Shown here: positions 47,401 through 59,100 of the stretch, one piece after another
Numbering within the stretch: the stretch's first letter is position 1
Layout of the letters: each line of letters opens with the position of its first letter
Source: Membranipora membranacea
Taxonomy: Eukaryota; Bryozoa; Gymnolaemata; Cheilostomatida; Membraniporidae
NCBI GenBank assembly: GCA_914767715.1
Contig: OU612073.1
Location: 1,302,001 to 1,366,000, forward strand
DNA length: 64,000 bases
Reading direction: 5' to 3'
Program-made: the position numbers and the translations under genes
The notes under the pieces: model-generated
The model's input: only the letters and a program-made list of their open reading frames with translations
The model's database searches: none
Told to the model about the DNA's origin: nothing

Positions 47401-50400
47401 CCATAAAGACAAATTCCCTGATGTTTCTGTTTTTGACGCCAGAAGAAACGAGTTGCTTAATACTCTGGCGTCTCAAATAAGGGAAATGATAGAGGAGGAG
47501 AAGGGATTTTCTAAAGGTACCTCTAAGCTCTGTAGGATTACCCTCTTCTTATCTTCAGATGTCTTTCCTCCACAGAATATATTTGAGTTAGATAGCAGTG
47601 ATAACAGTAAGGAGATTATCCTCCAGATACTGCAGACCCTTCAGATCAGAGCTGAACCATTCTTCAATATAATCCCTAAACTTTGGGAGTTGCTGCTTCT
47701 CTTCTTTGATCAGATGAGTGATGTCCCCTTCATTCTTCTCACTGTAGTCACAGATAAGTTTCCAGGTGATGCAAATCTGACTGTGCTGCGGTACATGCAC
47801 AACGTTGGTAGAGTTCTATGGTTTGAACATGAGGATAGTCTGAGGGGATATGTTTTTCATAGACTTACTGCCGTCACTGATGCCATATCCTTTTGTTTCA
47901 TCACAGATTAAGAGATCGGTGGGAGTCTAGAATGGCATCCCAACCAAACTTCATAGCTGTAGGAAATGAGATGATTCCTAAAGTGAAGTACAAAAAACTT
48001 GTTGGTCAGCTGTTGCAAAGTGGTGTTGTTGATGAGGCTGTTCTGTCGAATTTGTTTTCTAAACAAAACTTTCCATATGAGGTCGCGTTGCCATTACTCA
48101 AGGCATTCCATCTCTTATGTGGTCCAATTCACACATCACCAAGAAATACATTTATCATCCCTTACTTCTCCACTGAATCACTGGACATTATTCCTACAGA
48201 CAACAAGCTTCTAAAACTTCGCGTAGATATAAACTTCCTCGGCCTATCCCCTCCCTCATATGCATACTACCTGCTAACATGTGTATATCTGTCCCCCTTT
48301 ACTGACCCCGGTCTTCGTATCAGAACAGCTCGTAGTGGAGCTATGGTTTATCATGGTAACACTGTAAGCCGTGTAGTACACAGCAGTGCAGATCGCAGAG
48401 TCACTGTTCAGGTGGATACACCTGTGGAGGAGTTAGATTCCTCATGGAAGCAGCTGATCAGCATCACGGACTCACTTATCAACCACCTGCTGTCTATCTG
48501 GGTCGCAGCTCGACCTCTCTGTGAGTTCTACTGTGCTCACTGTCTGTATCTACAAGAGTGTGGGCCTGAGACAGAAGTAGATCCAGATTGGTATTCTCCT
48601 CTGAGACACACTAACAAAGATGTACCTCTCTCTCATCAGCTGAGCACTCTCCTCTCTAACGCTGACCCTGTGCCCTGCTGTAACGACCAAACTAACGGTG
48701 GACAACTCCAAGTTCCGAGGCCTCTAAGATTTCCATGTAAGTGTGAGGAGACCAAGCATAAATCTTGAATCTTGTACATGTTTTTGCTTTTACTTCTACT
48801 TTCAGCCATGCAAGTAGAAAGTTTTCATCTGTTTTTATAGAAATATTCTCGGTTGTAGAATGTGAATCACTCATTTGTTTGGGTATATAACATTATCAAT
48901 TCTTGTTTTCGGCAGGTTTGTCGCTGACAGAAGCAGAAAAAGAAAAAGTCAGCACCTATATCTCAACTCTCCAGCCACCAGATACATCAGCTGGTCTGGG
49001 TCTGTACAGGGAATCTAAATTTACCTTCTGTAACAAGAGTATAATATCATTATTATCCTAAGTTATATATCATTCTTAATTTTGTTAATTTTCCTCACAT
49101 TTCCTTATGAATTCCCCACAGCTGTACAACCAGAAGAGACACACAGAGCAGTAACAGCTGGTGGAGAGAATGTCAGAAATGATATACAGAATAATGAGGA
49201 AGCTGTGGATGAGATCATAGAGTTGATGAAATCACAACCTCCAATAATCGACCTACCGCTGGTCATTAGTGACCTACAGTCAACTATCTCACAGGAAACG
49301 GTAAGTTAGCCCAATATACTTAATTATGAGTGGCTCTATATGAACATATTTTTCATCTACCCTCTTGGTCATATTTGCTCAGATCTATTAGAAATGCATG
49401 AAATATTACTCCTGCACATAACTGGTCGCGGTAACAACAAGCATCCATATTTAGGAGTAGTGTTTACTTGTTCAAAGAGTGGACAACTCCCATCGTTGAC
49501 TATTCATTATTTGATTCACAAAGTGATGCAAACAACTGATGCAAATGATGCTCTGAGCACTATGAATGTGTATGTACTGGTAATTCTCCTTAATAGGGGA
49601 GAGCATATTGATTTATTTATTGTTTATTTTAAGACACAGTGTAACATTTACGTCACCTGCCGCCTCCCACCCTCCCTGCTGCCGCACAAACCTTCAAGTT
49701 TTGTAGTACAAATATTTTCTTTGAGATGACAATATTCATTTTTCGCGATCATCCATGATGTGAGCATAACATATTACATCATCCTATGTTAGATGTTATA
49801 TAAGATGACTAAGACAAGAGGTAGAGCTCTCATACTGTCTAATAAGTTTGAGTACACAAACCTAGAGGGAGAGTTAGACTGGAGAAAGGGTGCTGACATA
49901 GATCATGAGAATATGAAGAATATGTTGGAGAACTTTGGGTTTGTTGTGAATGGAGAGTATAAAAACTACAGGTCAAAGGTAAACATTTTTCCATTGCCTA
50001 TTTAGCCTAGGCAGCAGCCTCCTTTTGTGATTTATTCAATCATCAGTGAGTTAGTTTATATTGATGTCCCTGACAGCGTTCTGTTAGTGAGGCCGGTCTC
50101 CATCGCTGCCCAGTGACAATGAACATTTGATTTTCTAAAGGATATAGTGACAGATATTCACAGAGAAACTCAGCTGGTAGACCAGACAGGACGCTCAGTA
50201 TACAAAGATCTAGGAATGTTTGTACTGGTTATAACGAGTCATGGTGCTGAAGGGAGTGTCCAAGGGGCAGATGACGAACACATCAGGCTGACTGAAATCT
50301 ATCAGTTAATCTCAGCCAGAAATTTCCCGGCTATGAAAGGAAAACCAAAACTCATCATTATACAAGCCTGCGCTGGAGGTTAGTAAATTTTACTACTAAA

Positions 50401-52314
50401 TACAAATGACCACTGCCATCAGAGCACAGCATATTCATATCTAAGTCTTACCATCCCCAAATAGATCAGGTTTGATCCTATTTGACCACATTGTGGCTGT
50501 TTCCATTCAACTGCTGGCGGCACGGAAACAGGCAAATTGGATCATACTTGATCTAATTCACAAAGTAAGGATGACTGTAATGATTGTATATTTCTATTGG
50601 GACATCCATTCATCAGCAAAAACCATAATTATTTTGTTGCAATTGAAATCATGTTTACCTTACTTGATGCAATCAATGAACTCCCTCTCATTGATGCAAG
50701 AATTGTATGTTAGATAGGATAGGTCATTGGTTATATATTGGTCATTGAACTGCATTTTACTCTGATAGCAAAATATGTCTCTGGATCAAACCTAGAGGTA
50801 CTCCTTCAGTTATCAATTGAAGTGAACTAAAATGTTACTGTTGTCATATTTATAGGTAACAGGGATATAATGCTCGATGATGTCATAGCACCTGACCCAG
50901 CAGTGCACACAGAAGTCCGTACAGAATTAGGTCAAGCATCAGAAGACAACTCACGTATAAGGACATACTATATGGATAACAAACCAGAAGAAGGCTTAAT
51001 CGCTGATCTCTTCATCATACAGTCTAGCTTTGACGGTGAGTAAAAGTAGCTTCACATAAATAACCCTACAGAGACTATCTGATTAAAACAAAAAAAATTC
51101 CCTGTTCACTACCAGCTTGAAAAGCAGCGATAAACTATTCATATTTTTATATTGATTGATGTGTTTCAGGTTTTGTTGCTCCTCGAGATCAGAATGGATC
51201 ACCCTTCATAAGAGGTTTGATTATCACTTTCTACAAGTATGCTCATCGATATCACCTTCAGATGCTGGGAAACATAGTACGTACATGACATTGTTTAAAG
51301 TAACTATTATGTGCATAAGTTTCTACCTTTAGAACTAAACCATCTTGACAGATTCCATATGAATTTCATTTTTCAATGTCATTGCCAAATTTTTATACTT
51401 ATTTGAAAATTGAGACAAATGAATGATATGTGTAAGTGAAAACTGTTGCGTTTAACATCATTGAAACTCTGAAACGTAGATCACACTTTCAAACTTTCAA
51501 CTAGATAGTTTGATAAGGCATTTGGACATGTTGTTTAACAGATACAGGAAGCAGTGAATAAATTCACTGTAAAGGCTACTATCCAGCTAAAGACATCTCT
51601 CCCTCCTGAGAAAAAGGAAGAGGCATACGTAGCTCAGATGCCGAGGATAACTTGTAATATGGGAACCAGGATGCTCTTCTTACAGCCTGGAATGGATATG
51701 AGAAAACAAAGAGAACATCCAGATAGTCTCACTACTGATCTCAGAAATCCAAGACTGACTTATCTCTCCTGGCTTCCTGGTATGTCTGAGTTTAACGTGA
51801 TTATCTCATTAGAAGGTTTTTCACTGTTGTCCCAATGTGTAGTGCATTCTGGAACTAGCCATTTACTTGAACCTTGTTGTGCCAATTATAGCTCCAGATC
51901 CCAGGAGAGGAACTCTAGGGTAGAGTGCTAACGCTGGTCTCAAATCAATCTTGAGATTTAACCTTGAACAAGTTGTGAGTTTTTGTTCGGCTGGCGTTCC
52001 TCAGGGGTCTGCACCCTTACTCTGATGCACTGGCTCTTCAGGATTCCAAGATTCTTAGCCCATGGTCCTGATTGTGCTTAATTTATTTGATTGAAATCTG
52101 CCAGCAGTTTTGGAATTTTCCTTTTCCTTCTGACCCACAAGAAGAAGTAACACAAATGTTAATTTCAATCATGACTTTTCAAAACCCAGTGGTTGTTTAA
52201 TCTTCTTTCCTCAACATATGTACTTTATTTGTTTATCCAGGCGAACTAGAAGAGATCACTGAAGGAGAAAAGGAAAGCTCTCGGTTGTTTTTGAAGTGGA
52301 AAGTGGCACAGTGA
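33712..52314 (+). CDS. LRR-ROC-COR-caspase paralogue with one frameshift (gene 3)
   Basis: Nineteen exons: 33712-33826, 34681-34779, 34953-35168, 35864-36116, six LRR exons (38900-39037, 41924-42064, 43034-43171, 43624-43761, 43951-44088, 46209-46346), 46735-48736, 48916-48999, 49122-49300, 49793-49978, 50141-50378, 50856-51035, 51170-51276, 51542-51779, 52241-52314 (TGA). The total of 4,802 bases is one short of a multiple of three, from a single missing base at 47,888-47,895 in COR; everything else is in phase. Order matches gene 1: acidic repeats, LRRs, ROC (GNRMAGKTSL, FDFGGD, LTHKDK), COR, linker, caspase (ITSHGAEG, IIIQACAGG, FVAPRD). The N-terminus MDRTGSEPSLK lacks the MG..C lipidation pattern of gene 1. 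Either a recent pseudogene or a functional allele with a sequence error; splice sites and caspase frame are intact. Confidence 0.8.
34875..34902. repeat. Microsatellite (cacac)n
   Basis: Five-base 'caccac' type units lie in the intron between 34,779 and 34,953. Confidence 0.85.
35030..35168 (+). repeat. 24-bp coding minisatellite: acidic octapeptides
   Basis: Five full units and one partial unit of 24 bases encode octapeptides of the form (D/N)(N/S)S(E/A/D)(D/N)E(S/G)G, such as DNSEDEGG, NYSADESG, DNSENQSG and DSSYDESR. Gene 1 has about two and a half such units at 9,270-9,330. The region is probably a disordered, phosphorylatable acidic linker. Confidence 0.8.
35453..35490. repeat. Short perfect hairpin
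   Basis: 'cccatagacttaatata' and its complement are separated by 4 bases. The same half-sequence 'catagacttaatata' appears at about 57,768. Confidence 0.7.
36117..38899. other. Gene 3 intron between cap exon and first LRR exon
   Basis: The intron holds the hairpin element at 36,492-36,969 and a very AT-rich run near 37,900-38,240. No exon is recognised. Confidence 0.5.
36492..36969. mobile_element. Long inverted-repeat element, about 478 bp
   Basis: The left arm begins ATAGACAGTTTTCTGAGC and the right arm ends with its complement GCTCAGAAAACTGTCTAT. Complementarity extends roughly 180 bases inward (for example 'gattcagaatctgac' against 'ctgattctgaatc'). No coding capacity. A decayed half copy starts at 31,265. 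Confidence 0.75.
38900..46346 (+). CDS. Six LRR exons of gene 3
   Basis: Exons 38900-39037, 41924-42064, 43034-43171, 43624-43761, 43951-44088 and 46209-46346 are 138 or 141 bases, all phase 2 at both ends. Each encodes two LRR units on the pattern ISQLTKLQILNL.(G/S)N, LRSVPDGLCELTELTELYL, YNCELTDIST. The fifth and sixth differ at only one or two bases, and the adjoining intron bases are also the same, so they come from a very recent local duplication. Repeats form the probable ligand- or partner-binding surface. Confidence 0.9.
41144..41200. mobile_element. Half of a fold-back element
   Basis: TAGTTTAAGTGCTCAAACGG through 'tttcattatcaaccac' equals one arm of the element at 28,971-29,085. 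The complementary arm is missing. Confidence 0.8.
41371..41459. repeat. Microsatellite (tg)n(cgtg)n(tg)n
   Basis: TG repeats flank about 16 units of TGCG in a gene 3 intron. Open frames on both strands here are repeat artefacts. Confidence 0.95.
42288..42369. repeat. 82-bp hairpin in gene 3 intron
   Basis: 'tattgttgatatgactgcat' and its complement form the ends. Pairing is complete to the 'tatata' centre, with one mismatch. Confidence 0.85.
43261..43416. mobile_element. MITE-like inverted-repeat element
   Basis: The left end AAAGAGTGCCTTCCAT is mirrored by ATGGAAGGTACTCTTT. Arms continue inward through 'ctctgcattatgatgtcaca' and its complement to about 65 bases. Non-coding, no clear target duplication. 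Confidence 0.75.
44147..44603 (+). mobile_element. C-terminal fragment of a non-LTR retrotransposon reverse transcriptase
   Basis: One frame reads LYNSNVVSVLLYGCETWRMT, then KLEVFHMNCCRRILKI, one TAG at 44,316-44,318, then EVRRWRYLGHSLRRKE, RRRGRPNQTWRRTALKQMK and ends TAA. The LLYGCETW, RWRYLGH and GRPxxTWRR motifs are typical of the region after the polymerase domain in LINE-type elements. The 5' part is missing. It lies in the intron after the fifth LRR exon and interrupts sequence shared with 46,347-46,400. Dead copy. Confidence 0.8.
44751..45077. mobile_element. TTAA-flanked MITE, copy A (327 bp)
   Basis: TTAA occurs on both sides (44,747-44,750; 45,078-45,081). Ends are AGTGACAGTCCTA and TAGGACTGTCACT. 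An internal inverted repeat is based on 'ggatcatagtggatcatagtg'. TTAA targets are typical of piggyBac-type transposases. The element is homologous to 57,788-58,111. Confidence 0.85.
45082..46208. other. Gene 3 intron, nothing recognised
   Basis: Intron between the TTAA MITE and the sixth LRR exon. No coding or element signature is seen. Confidence 0.4.
46735..48736 (+). CDS. Gene 3 exon: last LRRs, ROC, COR (frameshifted)
   Basis: Homologous to 13,744-15,758. ROC motifs are intact: GNRMAGKTSL, DDDTTEVF, VFDFGGD, LTHKDK. In COR the bases between ATA (47,885-47,887) and TTTCATCAC number 8 where gene 1 has 9, so translation runs into TAA at 47,909-47,911. Shifting frame restores FHHRLRDRWESRMASQPN and an open frame to the donor at 48,737. 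The C-terminal Cys/His motifs CEFYCAHCLYL and PVPCCNDQTNGG match gene 1. Confidence 0.85.
48916..49300 (+). CDS. Gene 3 linker exons between COR and caspase
   Basis: Two exons (48916-48999, 49122-49300) encode CLSLTEAEKEKVSTYIST and VQPEETHRAVTAGGENV, followed by DEIIELMKSQPP, a helical, charged stretch of unknown family. The donor at 49,000 was chosen for phase agreement with gene 2. Gene 1 has a shortened single exon. Confidence 0.7.
49793..52314 (+). CDS. Gene 3 caspase module, seven exons
   Basis: Starts MLYKMTKTRGRALILSNKFE; WRKGADIDHENM, catalytic His in ITSHGAEG and Cys in IIIQACAGG are kept. p10 has ADLFIIQSSFDGFVAPRDQ. The last exons give NMGTRMLFLQPGMDMRKQRE and end LFLKWKVAQ. All exons are open and in phase with each other, and the first begins with ATG after the acceptor, so this part could be translated even if the upstream frameshift is real. 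Confidence 0.85.
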
Positions 52315-53514
52315 AGACCTGAAGCTGATGTCACATCTTAGGATACATTATGTCCTAGAGTACAAAAGGACATTTATGATGTGGTCATTGATATGAATAT
52401 ATATCAGTGGTTGTGGTGCTCTCTGAGGCCACATAACTCAGCATTTCTGCATTATTATTTTAGTTTCACAGAGAGTATGACACATCAGTTTTGTAGCCAG
52501 AAGTTATATGATGCTGTTCTCTCTAACAAAATGTTTACATTCTTAGCAGTTGATTTTATTTTTCAGTATTGTTACAAAAGCTAGCATATTTTATAATACA
52601 GCCTCGATTTTACTAAAAACACTATGGTCACTTATTGGATGACTGCGGCAAAGTTCAGATCTACGCTAGCCTGTCCTATGACACAGGGTCACCTTATCCC
52701 TAGAATTAAGGAGACAGTGCAACCTCAAGAGTCTATCTCAGTTGGCTTATAGCAAACATTTTTGTATAGTCTGATATCATATAAGCGGATAATGGGAGAC
52801 CGGCTCTCGGTTATTTAACAGTATAACTCTACAGCACATGTATAGAGTCAATTCTTTTTCTTTATCATTCATCGCTACACAGTTATAGTTATAACCAATG
52901 TTCACAATATGTATTTACTGGTACTTTGACGATTTGTTATAGAAAGTAGTACTTGTCTTCTCATGAATGATGGAAAGATAACTTCTAATGACTTGTAAAT
53001 AAAAGTTACATCAGTCTTATTTATCTGCTCAGATAAGTTGAAGTACTCTACATTGTTTGACTACTAAAAAGTGTCCAAAAATAACTGCAACTTAACAGGT
53101 CACTTTGTTTTCACAGAAAAATGTAAAAAATACCAACAAAATCACTTGCCATAATCAAAGCAGCAGTTACCGGCTTGGTTTTAATGATATAAAACATGAT
53201 ATTTTTGCTTATCACATTGTTCAACTATGATCATGTTCTTACAGCACTATTATGATGATGTGATTTACTGTCCATGTGTACGATGAGGTCACTCAATTCT
53301 GATGCTAAAGTGTTGGACGCTATACCAAAGAATGTGAAATATGATCATGCTTGGTGTTCTCCCACTGTTTGGACAGTCATAGAGTGCAAAAGACTGAGAG
53401 GTGTCTCACAGTAGGGGAAAGTGAGAAAGTCGGTATTAGTTAGCATAAATACTACTTCAAGATGAGAGCTTGTATGTATATCCAAGGTAAAAACTGTCCA
53501 AAATTGTACAGACC
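52315..53514. other. Gene 3 3' flank, with possible poly(A) signal
   Basis: No coding content. AATAAA at 52,998-53,003 is a candidate polyadenylation signal for gene 3, about 685 bases after the stop. Confidence 0.4.
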
Positions 53515-56175
53515 AGGGGTGCAAACCTATTAATTAATTTTATTTCATGTGACATGATATAAAATAAATAAAAAATAATGATATGTAATACATAGTACAT
53601 ATTACCAATAATTTTGAGGGGTTATTGGAGCCCGTTGATACATCATTGACCTTTCGAGACAGTCACAATTTGCCTCAAACAATTTGATAAAGAAAATCAT
53701 TCAATGCTGCTGTGCCACAAAACATATGATGTTATCATTGCGGCAGGCAAATAGCAAACTCAATGAAGATCGAGTGTACACCCCACAATAATTTCATAGT
53801 CATCATAAAAATCTAAAACATTATTGTAAGCCGATATTTCTGCTGAGTAGTAGCAATAACTGCCATCAATTATCTGACCAAAATGACGGCTAGGTTATAA
53901 AGTCATAAAAGATTGACCAACTAAAACACTAGAATATCACAAGCCTAGCTACAAGTGAATCAGTCACTAATAACCAAACAAAAACTCCACAGAAATAACA
54001 CAAGACACAATAAACATAATTTATCATTGCCAGTTGGTATGTGGCAGGTAGAAATCTCAGAGCTGTGACTAAAATGGAGACACCGTCTCGTCAATTTTCA
54101 GGAAATCAGCCGTCTTTTCTCCATTTCATTAATTATAGCATCTAATTTCTGACTGCTGGATGTAAACTACAATAACAACATTAAATCATCATTAATTTTT
54201 TTATACTAGTAAGGGACATCATCATGTTTTGACTACTATAGTGTGAACAGTAGATGATCTCCCTCTTGAGATAAACTTTCCCTTCCGTTACAAAAATGAC
54301 ATAAAGCTACAGAAGGACACAAAACTTGAATTATTCATAACTAGCGCCACGAACAGAAAACAACATTACAACTAAACTTTGAACGATTTTTTAAAAGTAA
54401 ATACTCATTTGATGTTCATGTTACATACCGGTGATGCTGATATGAGATGATCAGAGTCTATTTTATCAGCTCTTCTTTGGTTGTGTTTGTATGAAGTGGA
54501 CGGAGTTTGTGGTTGCTGGGATACACTCAGTATATCATCTAATGTTACATCATGAATTGTGTGCTGTCTAGGAGATCTATGTAACGTAAAAGTGGGATAA
54601 TAACATTGTGGAATATTTGACCAATCAAGTAAGACAATTTGGAGTAATCTACTTAACATCAGAGAGAGGACAACTATGAATTGTTTTATTAGAGGAGTTA
54701 TCCTCATATTGTCGGAGAATGCAAGACAGATAATTGTAACATAGCCAGTCTTGACAAGTTTTGTTGGTGGTGAGGGAACCACGCCCCACCAGCCCGCCCC
54801 ACCAGCCGCCCACTAACCAATCTTGTCAAGACAGAACATTGTAACCATGTTCTTACAGTTGCTTACTCCTGTTCCATAAAAAGGCCTGTCAAGATAAGCT
54901 TTAGTTTTTGCTGCACGGTGGCCTGCTGTTATAGCTACACTGGACAGCAGTCAGCATACATATAAAGATACATGAGACATGACAGGCACACATTGTGTCA
55001 ACAATAGCGTTTCATATAAATATTGAACTAATCTACTCAGGTAAGTCAACAATACAAAATTTCATATAAAGATTAAACTTGTTTACTGAGGTAAGTCTAA
55101 ATACTGATCATTGCTATTTGGTAGTAACAAGATGACAAGGAATGTTAGAACATACCTGATTGGTGAGGAGCTCAGTCTGAGCCTCTCTTTGGATGTTTCT
55201 CTAAGTGAGGCATCAAATTCTGTCTTATCAGCTATATTAGTCAGCTGGTGCCGACTAGCCTGTAAACAGAGTAAATAAAAGTCTTAGTTTGTAATGATAG
55301 GCCTGAGCTTCTGCCACTGTCCCTTTATCTATATTATATTTATGTATAAATATATATATATATAGGCAGGAAGGCTATGGGCAAGCCATAGAGAAATAAT
55401 ATACTATATATATGGTAATGCTACTGGGCCAGCTCAGAATTGACCAATCAGTTGTCATCTGAAAGAATACAGCAGTGTACTTCCATCAAAGTTTAAATTA
55501 GCATAGCGGTAAATATATTTAAATCAAAGATTAACCTAATCAACTAATTGATCCCATATTAATCAAGCGACTCCGATTATCATACAAGCTGAATGGTTGA
55601 ATTTAACAAAGGTGCACGTCATATCTCACAATTATTACATTGACTATCCTAGAGAAGTAAACGCTACCTGAGTTTAGCTTCAGGTGATTTTTTTTGTAGC
55701 AAGCACTAGGCTGGGCTAGCTGACGTAAGATGGAATGTGTGGAAAGGCTAACTTTGCACCTCGGGGGGGGGGGGGGGGCTGTGATTAGCCCTTCAAAGGG
55801 AGCTCAGAGTTATAAGAATATGCAGAGGATCTTTGTATTAGAACTTACATAGTTACCTGTGTAGATTCTCATTGTAAGTCATATTACTTACAGCTCTCAC
55901 TTACCCTGATCATATTTCTAGCTTTAGTCGTTGTATCGTCCATCTTCTTTCTCTCCAGAGTCAGCTGATGATTTTTATCTAGATTTTTCCACTCCAGATC
56001 GAGATGCTGCCTCTTAGCTGAGCTCAACTCCGAGGCGAGAGCAGAAAATCTATCCTTAAAGTAACGATTGGTATCTTCTAGTGTTTCTGTGGCCTACCAG
56101 TAACAAGTCACAAGATATAAGAGATCATCGCATGATTTAATTGTTATAACCGTATGCTTAATTACCTAGAGCACA
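53515..56175. repeat. Segmental duplication, copy 3
   Basis: Matches 24,616-27,312, including the coiled-coil 3' exons and promoter-like GC-rich spacer. Beyond about 56,175 the sequence continues as the rest of the coiled-coil gene, whereas copy 2 switches to G-beta sequence. Confidence 0.8.
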
Positions 56176-59100
56176 CATATTATAACTTACCCTATATGCT
56201 TAGTTAAGCTAAGTTTAAGGTACGCTTACATGTAGTCACTCACTTCAATTCATTATTTATCATAGATTCGAACCTCAGCTAGTAATATTTAGTGCTAACT
56301 AACAAATAGATTTCCAAAAGAAGCAGCCCTAAGCGCTAGCTATATGTACTCCTCTACAGTATGATACATAAGTAGAACTGGTATAGATCTCTGTGACTTA
56401 CAATAAGAGTGTCATTATTTGCCTCCATAAGCCTTGTCTCTGTTGCTTTTTGCATGGCTTGCAGTGTGGCGATCTACAAAATGTATAACATGGTAAGTAT
56501 TAGATTGCAGTCAGGTACAAGACAATAACAATCCTGTCCGCTAGTAAATTACCCCAACTGACCTGATACTAGTTAATTACATTAAAGTATTCCCGTTTGA
56601 TTCAAGTTGAGATTAATTATGACTGGGTTGACTCAGGAAATTTCCACTAACCACTCACAACAGGTGCTCAAGGATATCCAGACAGCTGGATAAGAGTGTT
56701 ATACACTGTATAAACAACCAGGATGTGATGTCCAAAGCCTCCAGAAGGGGGTCGTGTGTTTTTTTCAACCTATGTAGCAAGGTTCCCAACACCTTCTACA
56801 CTACCAACACTAGTCTGGTGCAGGGCACGCTCCACTATATTCCTACAAGTCTGTATATTGTGTTCTGAATGTTCTGTATATTCTTGTACTCATCGATAGA
56901 CCAAACGAGATGGCTGACAATACATGTGCCTTGGACTTGGGAGTTGTCTCCACAAGAGAAAAGATAACACAACTCTATACAACAATAACTTTCCATACAA
57001 CTATATAACAGTTATCAATGCTGATTTATGGCCCTCAGTAGGCACTGCTATGTGGATTTCTGGAACCTGAATATTTGGGTCAACCAGTCAATGGGCAAAA
57101 AATCCTAGGTACCTGTTTTCGGCAATCGTGATATTTTTTCCTAAGTTCTTCAGTTTTCATTTCTTCAGCGTGTAGCAACCTTTCTTTCTCACCCAGTAGC
57201 TGAAATGAGAACACATATATGGCTTTCAACACAACGCTGCCTATCGAAAAATACTTCTGCTTACAATGTGAAAATCGCTACAACAAGGAATTGAAAGTAA
57301 ATAAATTGTCCTCAATTTGAAAAGTCTTTGGCACCATCTCACGTCAAATCCCAAAATTAGATTAGCTAAGAAGATAATAATTTAGGATTAAATCAAGGAC
57401 CGGTAGAGTTAGCAGCTGTTTTCTCTGTGAAATCAGGTCAAGGGTAACCACAAATGGTATGTTGCAATATCTAGATCATTTACATACTATATCCAAAGCA
57501 ATGGTCAGTTTTGTCTTTGTGATTTTTTCTCTCTTCCGTAGGCACACGGATACTGCATTGGATGTAAATGTGTTTACCCATCTCTTTGAGACATGCAAGG
57601 TTCCCCAATGTAAAAGCGATGATTTTCATCACAGCAGAGAGTGTTATTTAGACCAGTAAAAACTTATCAATCAGTCTCTGCACATATTTATGTGTATTTG
57701 GAGTTGCATGTCCCAGCATAGCTGAGAGTATAGCTATAGATGGTAGTCAGATTTATGACAGTATAAGTCATAGACTTAATATATTAAAGGGTCAGTCCTG
57801 TCAGAAAAATTGATATATTACCCCAGTAAGTCAAATATTGTGTCTTCATAGGGCAAATAAAAATAATAAAATGTTTAAATTGTCAAAAAATAGCCTTTTA
57901 AAAAAATATAATAGCGAGGATCATAGTGGACAGATAGAGGCAATAAGTCACTATGATCCACTATAATCCCAATTTTCAGACTTTGCAGCAGTTTTACTGC
58001 AATAAAGTTCACAGACTGTTTTATTTCATACGCCCTAATGACTTTGAAGCCTGAGAACTTTCAAACCATACCAACCATGGCCAAACCATGGCCTAGTAGG
58101 ACTGACACTTTTTAAGACTATGGTATAAGTATATAATCTCACCTCAGTTTGCTCTGTGTGTAGAGTTACCAGCTGTTTCATCTCCTGCTGAACTTCCTTA
58201 AACTGTGACACAAATTTGTTGATTGTTTTCTGCTGTGATTTGGTTTTAGAGAACAACTCCTCATTTTCATCTTGGAGTCGTCTCATATCATGCTCAATGT
58301 CCTGTGACATACGGTAATAGTGATATTAATTTATGTAAATAATATAAAATGATGAATATGAGCGAAAACAATAATCATGTAACAATATAAAAAAATATGA
58401 GGCTGGCTGTATAACCTCAAGATATTGTGATTGCATTTCACCAACAAATAAAGTGACTGCTACTTATTGACATTTTTACTAACCAGGCTGTGATCATTTT
58501 TGTCTTCATTTAACATAGCTCTACTTCTGCTGATAGGAGAGGGGAAGAAACTCTGAATCTAGGGAAAATTGATCACCCTTCACTGAAAAGTGGCGCTAAA
58601 AAGCAGTTAGAGAACGATTTATTTTGAAGAAGCTACCTTCAGTTTCGAGGATTGCTTGCTCTTGTGTTTTAGATTATCCTTCACACGAGATATCTCATCC
58701 CTGGCATCCGATAACTTGTTCTTTAGATTCTCAACTGAGGCATTGAGCTCCGAGATTTCTGATTTGAGTGATGAGTTCTGATGTAAGAGGTCACTGTTAC
58801 GTTCCAAAATATTCTCTGTCTCTTTTTGAACCTGCAGTGTGATAATTGTGAGCAGTTTTTATATTCATGTTAAGCAAGGACTTCTCACCAAATCAAGCTA
58901 ATATTCGGCCTTAACGGTTTGTTCAAATAAGTAGGAGAGCGCTTTTCCATCTCCGATCATTTCAACGTAAAGTGAGAAGACCGCAGGGACACTCCTTCTA
59001 ATCAGATGCTTCTTCTCATCGAACACCAGCTGCAGTTATCAGATGAGAAACAAGTCAAGAAACAACAACAGACTCGATTACATCTCAAAGAAATCATTGC

